Shown here in pieces: positions 55,501-64,000 of a DNA stretch of 64,000 bases. Source of the stretch: Pilatotrama ljubarskyi (taxonomy: Eukaryota > Basidiomycota > Agaricomycetes > Polyporales > Polyporaceae); NCBI GenBank assembly GCA_022385805.1, contig MU277735.1:1-64000 (forward strand), read 5' to 3'. The notes under the pieces were generated by a model. The model did no database searches and was not told the origin of the DNA. It saw nothing but the letters and a program-made list of their open reading frames with translations. Each line of letters starts with the position of its first letter. Position 1 is the stretch's first letter. A program made the translations under genes and the position numbers.

Positions 55501-55998
55501 TTGACATCGTTGAGGTCGGGGTCAAGGATGCCGAGAGGGTCAAGATCGGCGAGGTGGTGGCCGCGCACTTGGTACGCGCGCACCAGGAGTTGGACCTGGC
55601 GGTCGGAAATCACAACTCTAGGCAGCGGTCCGACAGTTAACTTCGCATACCTTCAAGTGAATGTCCAGGTCGGTGTTTCCGGTGAGGTTCAGGTTCGCAA
55701 CACCCGTTGGTACGAAGCTCGGAGGAGGTGTGAACGCCTTGTGGCTGGGAAGACCCTTCTCCATGCCGGAGAAGTACACGTTCCAAGACGGATGGACCGC
55801 CTTTGGGTCTTCCCGCCATAGCCGGTACATCTCGTCGATGTAGTACGAGTTGGTGCCGTTTGCGAATGCATCGTTTGGTGAAGGCGGTTTCGCGGGAGTT
55901 GCGAATGTGCGCACGGCGTGTGCAGACGAGATACCGAAACGATACCTCGCGCCGCTGAGGGGCTGGATGACTCTAGGGAGGCGAGCGAGCCTGTGCAT
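52550..55998 (-). CDS. KGD1: 2-oxoglutarate dehydrogenase E1 component, mitochondrial
   Basis: Nine exons: 55998-55651, 55595-53503, 53441-53426 (16 nt), 53370-53326, 53272-53113, 53055-52955, 52901-52851, 52800-52660 and 52603-52550 (1002 aa; yeast Kgd1 is about 1014). The thiamine-diphosphate E1 subunit decarboxylates 2-oxoglutarate in the TCA cycle, feeding succinyl-CoA formation. The N-terminus [20 protein letters not shown] is an Arg-rich, acid-free mitochondrial presequence. Conserved blocks include [79 protein letters not shown] and [13 protein letters not shown]; the transketolase half ends [14 protein letters not shown]. The intron after HLK is 55 nt with its acceptor immediately before VQLL. 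A divergent CoA-transferase starts 314 bp away. Confidence 0.97.
53426..53441 (-). other. KGD1: 16-nt microexon of KGD1
   Basis: Flanked by GTAAGT...TTGTAG and GTACGC...TTGCAG introns (61 and 55 nt). It supplies TTPANY between NMQVVYPT and [15 protein letters not shown], matching the family sequence at this place. Confidence 0.85.
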
Positions 55999-56311
55999 CT
56001 CGTCTTGCGTGCAAGTGCGCTGTGCGCGGTGTCGTTAGTCGTGAGGTCGTGAAACGGGAGGAAGGAGAGTGGACGAGCGGCGAGGACGAGCAGGAAATAT
56101 ATTCGTTCCTGCCCAGCCCGACGCGGGCCAGTCATGACGAAATTGCCCATAGGTTTGGTAGGCGCTCGTCGGCTCTTCGGACTCCGGGTTCCGGCCGTCG
56201 GCTTCCCTTCCGGCTGCAGCATCGACCAGCTCGACCCCGCACTCGTCCTCGGCGCGCTCGACGACGTTCAGCACCTGCGCTCACCTCCTTCGCGCGTCGT
56301 TCGCGTCAGTC
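55999..56311. promoter_or_regulatory. Short divergent promoter region, KGD1 / CoA-transferase
   Basis: 313 bases separate the two start codons. No TATA or recurring motif was recognised. The short distance suggests shared control elements (inference). Confidence 0.45.
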
Positions 56312-58134
56312 ATGGCTTCACTACTCCTACGCCGCGCGACGAGGCTGCAATGCTCTAGCCTGGCGCGCCTTCTTGCTCCTGGATGCGTACGCGCCCTCAA
56401 TGTCGACCATGGCGCGCCTCTGCAGGGCATTCCTCCTCCGCTGCAGGGAGTCAAGGTGCTGGACTTGACGCGGGTCCTCGCTGGGCCCACTGCGACGATG
56501 CTGCTCGCGGACTTGGGCGCGGACGTGATCAAGGTGGAGGAGGTATCTAGAGGTGATGATACGAGTGAGCCCGCCGCGTCGAATGACTGAACTCTGTGCA
56601 CAGCATGTCAAGCTGACACGGAGTCTTGAGGATCTTGGTACCCACCGTCTGCACCTCTTACACCATCAGCGCCGCAGGAAGCGTCGCACCTTCCGCCTGA
56701 GTCTGCGTACTTCCTGGCAGTCAATCGAAATAAGCGGTCGATCACAGTGAACTTCAAGGAGCCAGAGGGCCTCGAGATCGTCCACAAGCTCGTCAAGGAG
56801 GCAGACGTCCTCGTAGAGAACTTCATCTCTGGAAAGCTTGCAGAGTTCGGTCTCGGGTGGGAGGACTGCCGCAAGCTCAATCCCCGCTTGATATATGCGA
56901 GTATCACGGGTGCGTAGGAGATGCGGGGAGAACAGCAGCAGACAGCCTGAACCAGTCGATCTTAGGCTATGGACAGACGGGCCCTTTCCGCAAAGCTGCG
57001 GGCTACGACGTCATCGTAGAAGCAGAGGCGGGCTTGATGCACATGTAGGTTTGTAGCCACCGCCTCCGCACATCTTTCTCACACAAGCAACTCCAATACC
57101 CAGCACGGGTGAACCTGATGGACCACCATGCAAAGTCGGCGTCGCAGTAACGGACATAGCGACCGGTCTATATGCGCACGGCGCGATCATGGCTGCGCTC
57201 CTATCAAGGCAGCGAACAGGCCAAGGTGTTTGGATTGACTGCAATCTGTTCGAGTCGCAGGTTCGTCGTCACCACGCTCCGCCGTGTCTGCAGTCGGGGG
57301 TGTGCTGACCGAGTCCCGTAGCTGGCGGGCCTCGCGAACATCGCTTCCAATTACCTCATCGCTGGACAACAAGGTTCGAGGCATGGTACGGCCCACCCAT
57401 CCATCGTCCCGTACCAGGTCTTCCCCTGCAAGGACGGCTTCATCATGATTGGGGCCGGGAATGACAAGCAGGTCCGTCCACTTCCCGTCTCTTCCTGAGG
57501 ACCGGAATGCGCTGATGGGATGTATTTGCGCCATGACAGTTCAAGCTGTTCGCCGAGAAGATCTTGGAGCGCTCCGACCTTCCCACCGACCCGAGGTTCT
57601 CCACGAACAAAGCCCGCGTTGCGAACAGGAAAGAACTGGTGTCATTGATCACGGATACGCTGCAGAAGGAGGGCCGGGATCATTGGATAGAAAAGCTCAC
57701 CGGGCTCGGGTATGTTCTACCACGTACGCGGGGGACGACGCCAGGATGATATTTCCGATACACAGCGTCCCGTTCGGACCAATCAACGACATCGGGCAGA
57801 CATTTACACATCCGCAGGTGGCGGCACGCCAAATGGTCACCGACGTTGAGGTGCGTCTTGCACGGACACTGTATGAAACCAAAGGATTGACCGAGGCAAC
57901 TCTGTAGCACCCGCGCGCCGGAAAGATCAAGCTTGTCTCACCGGCGGTCACCTATAATGGAAAGAGGATGCCTATTGCGCGGCCACCGCCATACCTATCA
58001 CAACATACCAGAGAGGTGCGCCACTCTGCTCTGTTAGGACTGTTGGAACTGATTGGTGTATGCGGCAGGTGCTCACTGAGCTTGGGTACAGCGGAGAAGA
58101 GATAGAGAGATTAAGGGAGAAGAAGATTATCTGA
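56312..58134 (+). CDS. SUGCT-like class III CoA-transferase (CaiB/BaiF), mitochondrial
   Basis: Nine exons: 56312-56564, 56631-56909, 56966-57044, 57104-57260, 57322-57471, 57540-57709, 57766-57850, 57908-58015 and 58069-58134 (448 aa). The N-terminus [20 protein letters not shown] is Arg/Leu-rich like a mitochondrial presequence. [58 protein letters not shown], the catalytic Asp (VAVTDIATG, Asp221), [18 protein letters not shown] and [10 protein letters not shown] are family III hallmarks, and the order and length match human SUGCT. That enzyme moves CoA from succinyl-CoA to glutarate in lysine breakdown. The exact acid acceptor here is inferred. Divergent from KGD1, which feeds succinyl-CoA production. 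Confidence 0.93.
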
Positions 58135-58954
58135 CAGTTGGGCAACAATGATCCTATGCACATCAACATTACCTGCGGTAGAGCACACGCAGAGCTCCAC
58201 TTCAACAATGTGAACCAGACCTCGTCAACAAGTTGCACTCTAGGACCGTCACATCGTCCAGCCCCCGTCGCGACGACTGCGTGCATGGTCGACGGTATGG
58301 TGGGTGTCACCGTCCACATGCCTCAACCATCGCTCAGGGTTCGTGCCCTCCAATCGTTATCTCCAAGTCCTACCCATGGATTCCGTATCTCCCGCAGCTA
58401 TTCCCAGGCTCTAATATGATATCACCGCGCAAAGTACGGACTGAAGCCTCGTACACCGTTCCTCTTCCTGGGAACTCCATTGGGCTAGATATCACCTGAG
58501 CTTGCTATCTCTCGATAGTTCTGTCAACGCGTCCGAAATCCCGCAGGCTTCCATCTCGAAGGCGGTGCTTCCCCACTGGTAGCAGAGCCTGCATTCAGCT
58601 CGCCTCACTGACTCTCCGGGCTTCCTGTTCGGATCTGTGCTGGAAACAGGTGTTCTCCTTGCGTTCATCAAGGCGCCGCGAAGCCTGGGACGCACTTCCC
58701 GCATCACTGATCGTGCTGACCGCCGGTGACTGAGCTCGGTCATAACTGTCCTCTTGCGTTTACGGTCATGGCCCCTCTCTTTGACCGCTGGCATCTGACG
58801 TGCTGCCATCTTCCTGGGCTGTCGCCGACCCTCGCCTCGCCGCCACCGTCTTTGCCTCTTGAACACTGCACTGCGTTCGCTGGCTCTCGCTCGGCTCCTG
58901 GAATCTTGTTCTTGTGCCTATACTGCGCCTACGTTCCTGGCCTGCTGAGCAGTG
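58135..58954. other. Intergenic, no recognised feature
   Basis: About 0.8 kb between the CoA-transferase and arrestin-like gene 1. Nothing recognised. Confidence 0.5.
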
Positions 58955-60850
58955 ATGCGCCATCCATACACAGTCGTACCCAGCTCACGACCTCCATCTC
59001 TCTTCTCCACTCGCTCTCGTCCTAGCACTCCCGAGCCCCAACCGAACAGGCGACCGCTCACGATCGAGTCTCCGCCGCCTGTCCCCCCTCTCCCGTCCAT
59101 TATACCGCTTGGTGGGATCCATCCGAATCACCCAGGCATCCCAGGGGCGGGGAAGCAGAAGGCGAAGAGCTCAGGCTCGGGGGCGGCGCGGGGCCACTAT
59201 GTGAAGCATTCGAGTAAGATGACGCTGTTGCTGAGTGGACAGGAGGAGGGTGTGGATGTGCCGGCGTACTCTACTGGCGAGACCATCGAGGGTATCTTCG
59301 CGATTGCCAAGCCGTCTGGCTTGTTCGCGCTTGAAGTGAAGGTAGGCGTTCATCTGCTCAGACAGACCGAATGTGTAGGTCACGATACCGCAGATCGAAG
59401 GCACCATCCGGATAGAGGAGATCGGAGGGTCCGGGTCAAGGACGGTGAGAGTTATCGACGAGATGGTGTACTCCTGGATACCCGGCCGCGACGGTCCACT
59501 CCCGCCCAAAGCCTCCTTTCGGTACACGCTGCCGACCACGTTCCTCGACCCGGACACCGACGTGCGTTACCCACTCCCTTCGACGTACAGTGCGAAGCTG
59601 GACGGCATCCCGGGGTTCAGAGTCGAAATTGCCTATACCATCGCCGTGAACCTGACCCACCAGCGCGAGGCTGCGACACTCTGGCGTGGCTTCACAAGGT
59701 ATGTGCATCATGCAGGGGTTGTTCCCCGACCCCAGCCATTCAAACGAAACGTTGACCCATTGAGCTCGCCCTGACAGTATGAGGGTACCGTTCCGGTACA
59801 CTTTCCGCACGCGCCCCGCGCTCCCAGGACCATTCCTGCGGGCAGCGCAGAAAATAGAAGACAAGCCCCGCACGGTCTTCCTCTTCCACATACGCCCATG
59901 GCGCAATGGCGCGCCGGGCATCAAAGTCCATGTCAGTGCATTTCCCGCTCTCCGTGCCGCGGCGCGCCCTCGCTGCGTATGGAATGCTGAACGTCGAATG
60001 TGAACGCTGACCCCGCGCGCGCGCCACCCGCCGCACAGGTGTACCTGCCGGCGTCACAGGTATGCAGCGCCCAGGAACCTATTCCATTCCACGTAGCGCT
60101 CCTCGGGGACGAGCTCGCGCTCTCGCCGTTCGCGGATTACCACCCGCCTGCGACGTCGTTCCTCTCGCTCTCCGCGTCCAGCTCGAACACGTCGACGGAG
60201 TCCATCGCGAGCTCTGCGATAGGCCTGCTTGGACACGCACCGCGGAGGGCGGCGCAGCGATGCCCGCTGAGGATCAAAGTGCAGCGGACGACGATCGTCG
60301 ACTCGCGCTGCGCGGGGCCTGCGTCGCAGCCGTCCTTCGCAACGTCGGCGTCCGGGGCTGCGTCACCCGGACTGAGGGTGGATGCGAGAACGACGCTACC
60401 TGAAGAGAATAGCCACCTGTACAGCTCGGAATGGATTGGACAGGGTGTGGTGCATGGCGTGAGCAGCACCGTCAACTCCGTCGTTTGGTCTGGGGCGATC
60501 ATCATGATTCCTGGTTCGAGCGCCGCAGCGCTCGGCGGTGGATTCGAGGTTGATGGACTGCGAGTGGTGGTACGTACCTTTCATGTGTGGCCGGATTTGT
60601 TCAAGAGAGTTGTCGCTGACACACGTCGGCCTGTTGGGCCCGGATGTTGCAGGATAGCATCGTGCTCTCGATCGAGGCGCCGCAAGGGAGCAGACCGCAG
60701 TACATCCCGCTCAGCGAGACGATCCCTCTGCGGCTCACCTCGGACTCCTTCAGTTGCCAGGGTGCTATTCCCATCTCTCAGCTAGCTATTCACGATCCCG
60801 CGGCCGTCTACACTAGCTACGGGTCGCGATCGGTGCACCGTACCCATTAA
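58955..60850 (+). CDS. Arrestin-like protein 1
   Basis: Exons are 58955-59341, 59394-59698, 59778-59931, 60039-60569 and 60653-60850 (524 aa). After a Pro/Ser-rich N-terminus (about residues 1-85), the beta-rich arrestin N-domain appears: SGQEEGVDVPAYSTGETIEG, ALEVKIEGTIRIEEIGGSGS and SFRYTLPTTFLDPDTDVRYP, then GIPGFRVEIAYTIAVN. The C-domain contains VYLPASQVCSAQEPIPFHVA and DSIVLSIEAPQGSRPQYIPL. Fungal alpha-arrestins recruit Rsp5-type ubiquitin ligases to membrane transporters through PPxY motifs; I see no PPxY here, so its partner is unclear. Introns 2-4 are 79-107 nt. A shorter paralogue follows in the same orientation. Confidence 0.78.
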
Positions 60851-61501
60851 TAACCGGTGTATTGTATGTACAAGGGGTAGTACCGCTCCAGTGACGTAGG
60901 CAATCGGTGTATCATTTGGAATTCTTGCTGCCACGCGTGTCGAATGCGGAGGCGTCGAGCACTGTGCGCAGTCGGGAGGTGGGAGGATGGCAGACGGAGC
61001 TTGAGAACGGCTTGAGAGGATCGTTCCCATCTTGGGCGTCTGTGTGCAAGAACTGCGGGCGGTAGAGCCTGCTTCGTCCCACATGCTTTCGCGGCCTCCA
61101 CATGCTCCCTGTCGCTCAATCATACGTCTGGCTTGCCACAATGACTCCTCTCTGTCCGAGCGCAGATGCAGCGTCGAGTAGCTCAAGAACAATGATATGA
61201 ATGGACTGCAATAGACTGCAGTTAATCGGTCCATAGTCCGGACAGTCACCCGACGGCAGCACCATCGAGAAGTGTGCACGCGCAGCATGGCGTGCGGCGC
61301 TGCTGGAGGAACACCTGCGCGACCAGTGTTGTAAGGTGAGATAGTGCGCAGTGTACGTGTATGCTTCCATCAGGTCCCGAGCCTCCCCACACTCCGGTGG
61401 CAGCGGCCGGTTGCACGCCATATGTTTACTCATAGCCACACATCCCGCGGCCTCGTCCATAGTCATCCCTCTCGCAGCCCTCCGAACGCTCTCTGTGAAC
61501 G
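60851..61501. other. Intergenic between arrestin-like genes
   Basis: About 0.65 kb. Nothing recognised. Confidence 0.5.
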
Positions 61502-63216
61502 ATGTCGACCACCAGCTTGCCAGCCTACGCCGCGTCCTTCGCGCGCATCCCATCGTACTCGGCCGAGCCCCAGGAATTCGAGCAACGCCTGGCGCTGAAC
61601 CGTCCACCCCGGAGGCCGGTCGGAGATTTTGTGAAGCAGTCGAGAGGCGGGAACGTGAGCCTGCGTCTGTTTTCGCAGGAGGACAATGTGAGCTTGCCCG
61701 TCTATGGCTACGGTGCTGCCGTCGAGGGCACGGTCAATCTGAGCAAGACCGACGGGGTATCCGCCGTCGAGGTCAAGGTGCGTCGCTGTCGTTCAGCTGA
61801 GCCTGTGTTTAGGCGGATCCGTACCCTGACGCTGCTCTCATGCCTCGGATAGATAGAGGGCAGCTTGCGCATTCGAGAGGTAGCGGAGGGCGGGACGACG
61901 ACTCACAAGCTGTGCCTTTCGAAAGTGACGTTGTGGAGCAAAGACGTGGATGAGGAGCCTTGTCCGCACTCACTCAAGTTCAGCTTGACATTGCCTACCA
62001 CCTTTTCTGACGGCAAAGACACATATGTGAGTGATAAGAAATGCGATCGTACATGATTTATACGACCGTACTCATTCTCGTGCTGCTGGCCATGCAGCCG
62101 CTTCCGCCTACCCACGACGTGCACCTATCAGGCGTGCCTGGCTTCAATGCGACTATCGAGTATGGTGTGAGTGCGACAGTAGTGAAGGGCAAAGCATCGG
62201 CCCTGCTACGAATCGGGAACTCGTCAGTCGACACTTCAAGACAGCTCCTAGGCGAAGACTGATGATAACCGATAATAGCACGGTCTCTACGCCGTTCATC
62301 TACTACCCTCGCTCTCGCCCGGCCCTTCCATTGCCAGAATCGATGTCATTAGATACGCTCTTCTCCATCGACTCGCCTGATTGGCGTTGCTGGGAATCAT
62401 CTATGAAGGCGAGGTTAAAGGGCGGTAAGGATATCCACTGCCAGGTGCGTCGAGCGGGGCATCAACCATGCGAGAATGCCATTCCACCCACTGGACACTG
62501 ACCCTTTGAACAGCTCTATATGCCGGCGTCGCGAGTTTTCAGCATCGCTCAGCCGATACCGTTCCACATCATGTTCTCTTCCTCCGCTCTCTCCTTGGCG
62601 GCTTACCTACCATACGGACCTACGGCTAACATCCTGGCGCCGAACAAGCAATTCACACATTTGAGAGTCATCAGGCAGTCAGTCGTAGACGTTCGGTGAG
62701 TTCATGAATCTGAGTCTTCTGCAAGCTCATGCACTCATCGTCCGTTACGGACAGAAATGCTATCGTTCTGGGCACGAAGACCGACATGTGGAGAGTGGAT
62801 GTGATCGGCGAGGCAGAGTTTAGACATTCAGTAGGCGTTGAGTCTGCGCAATCGCAGCATCGTACTTACTGACCAATCTTGTAGGGCGACGGGCCTGACT
62901 GGCTTGCTTTCGCCGGTGAGATAACCATAGATGAGCAAGTCAAGGTAGGCGGATTCAAGGCGAGCGGTCTCACGGTCAAGGTACGCCACGTTAGATGCCA
63001 ATTTCTCTCGTATGAGGTTTCTTATGGATCCTCCAGGATTTCATCGAGCTCAGCATGATGCCCCCCGACCCGCCGAAAGCACCCTTCACCCAGATGCGCC
63101 TCGTTATACCCATCCGACTCACTACGGACCCTTGGTCTATGGATGACTTCGTGCTCGCGGTGGCCGAAGCTGACCTCTCGAGCCCATCGACCCCTGCGGC
63201 TGCGGAACCGCAATAG
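61502..63216 (+). CDS. Arrestin-like protein 2 (paralogue of protein 1)
   Basis: Eight exons: 61502-61777, 61853-62026, 62098-62222, 62279-62444, 62514-62695, 62755-62830, 62885-62980 and 63037-63216 (424 aa). It shares with its neighbour the order VPVYG-type strand (SQEDNVSLPVYGYGAAVEGT), AVEVKIEGSLRIREVAEGG, LKFSLTLPTTFSDGKDTY followed by PLPPTHDVHLSGVPGFNATI, LYMPASRVFSIAQPIPFHIM and a final DFIELSMMPPDPPKAPFTQM. The long N-terminal Pro/Ser extension of protein 1 is missing and there are more introns. The first and several later intron positions correspond. No PPxY motif seen. Function is inferred only from fold. Confidence 0.78.
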
Positions 63217-64000
63217 CCTGCCTAGTACGGCTCCCTTGCTCGTTCGTCTGCCATCCTTCCCTTTTCTTGATGTTGTAACATATGGCAGTTGCCAATGAAT
63301 CCTCGTGCGTCTCGGTTGTTACACTCTTACGAATGTCTTGTTGAGCCTCAGCATCTATGTTATGCAGTAGTGTGCGAGAAAAGTCCCGCCCATGGCTTCA
63401 GACGGCGATATGAGCTTGCTCCGTTCTCGGTGTGGTGTACCTGACGTCCGGGTCGGAGGTGGACAATCTCTCTATTTCTTTGACCCGTACGTTGCTGCTG
63501 CTACTCCCGCTCTCCTCCAGGTACCCGCACCTGGAGTCTCGAGCAAGCTCGAACTTGGCCTTGGCGTCGACTCCCAGTATGTTCACCGCGCGGTCACGTG
63601 ACCGTCGACGCTGCATTAAAGTCGAGAAATTGAGAGTCTACATTGCGGTGAGTACCTCAATTCTGCGGCGCTACATTCCCTCGGCGTGCGGAGCACTGCG
63701 CTGGCCAGGCCTACTAAATTCTGGAAGGACTGTCGTTGCGGCGTCGGTGCCTGCTACCAAGAACACTTTCTCGCTAATTGGGAACTCCCGACGCGCGGCG
63801 GCGTGTGCGCGACGATGCATACTGGCGGATAGCCACTTGGGATTGTAGCGGCATCACCGACGCTTGGGACGAGACGGCGGCGACCCGCTCCTCCTAGCCT
63901 TATTCTGTCATTCCGTGTCTGCCTACGCTGGGCCCCCGACATGGCGTATATAAGAGCGTGCATTCTCTGCATGGCCCCGCGGTTACTCTCTCCAGGTGCC
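63217..64000. other. Right edge, no secure gene; TATA box at 63946
   Basis: About 0.8 kb. Plus-strand frames around 63392-63650 are too weak to call. GCGTATATAAGAGC near 63943-63956 is a good TATA-type promoter pointing rightwards, so a plus-strand gene probably begins at or just beyond the window end. Confidence 0.45.

Noticed and set aside
55596..55650. KGD1 exon 2 starting further upstream (encoding VVISDRQ before VQLL)
   Set aside because: No GT/AG combination joins that start in frame; the acceptor just before VQLLVRAYQ does, and matches the family sequence.
63392..63650. Possible third arrestin-like gene at the right edge
   Set aside because: Only a vague resemblance of single beta-strand-like segments; no exon chain could be built.

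Overview
This window looks like nuclear DNA of a filamentous basidiomycete, most likely an agaricomycete in or near the polypores; that placement is inference. Almost every gene is cut by many 50-65 nt GT..AG introns, the sequence is GC-rich, genes lie on both strands at short spacing, and the gene set is fungal: an EgtB/EgtD-fused EGT1, a polyporopepsin-type aspartic protease, a severin-like protein, a DUF2235 hydrolase and a Ty3/Gypsy element of the basidiomycete type. Exon models were built by hand from splice consensus, reading frame and remembered family sequences. Where exon coordinates are given, the exon lengths sum to whole codons.

Layout. 1-5.7 kb is a broken Ty3/Gypsy retroelement on the minus strand (pol running off the left edge, protease, gag) with two LTRs in inverted orientation, one splitting gag from protease. 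5.7-8.1 kb has no secure gene. 8.1-11.6 kb carries two tandem AIFM2/FSP1-like flavin oxidoreductases. 11.6-16.5 kb is gene-poor. 16.5-17.8 kb is PRE7 (proteasome beta-6). 17.8-22.6 kb is again gene-poor. 22.6-24.1 kb is a conserved fungal protein of unknown function, and 25.0-26.5 kb an uncharacterised gene behind an MCB-box promoter. 27.0-30.3 kb is RNR1 in 12 exons, including a 4-nt microexon. It is divergent from a small uncharacterised gene, and the two share MCB-box DNA. 31.6-35.1 kb is EGT1 (ergothioneine synthesis). 36.2-37.7 kb is a DHHC palmitoyltransferase, followed by a 0.5 kb MITE-like element and an intronless F-box-like gene.

41.8-43.4 kb is an A1 aspartic protease, 43.8-45.1 kb a BTB/POZ protein, 45.4-46.9 kb a membrane-tailed aldo-keto reductase, and 47.2-48.7 kb severin. 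A tRNA-Thr(CGU) with a short intron lies at 48.9-49.0 kb. 49.6-52.0 kb is a DUF2235 alpha/beta hydrolase with a GC-AG intron. 52.5-56.0 kb is KGD1 (2-oxoglutarate dehydrogenase E1), divergent from a SUGCT-like class III CoA-transferase at 56.3-58.1 kb. Two tandem arrestin-like genes close the window.

How it fits together. Most genes are independent housekeeping or secondary functions. Two arrangements suggest cooperation. MCB-type (ACGCGT) palindromes recur at the RNR1 locus and upstream of the uncharacterised gene at 25 kb, as expected for G1/S-controlled genes. KGD1 makes succinyl-CoA, and its divergent neighbour belongs to a family that uses succinyl-CoA to activate glutarate. I found no CRISPR, prokaryotic defence system or biosynthetic cluster.
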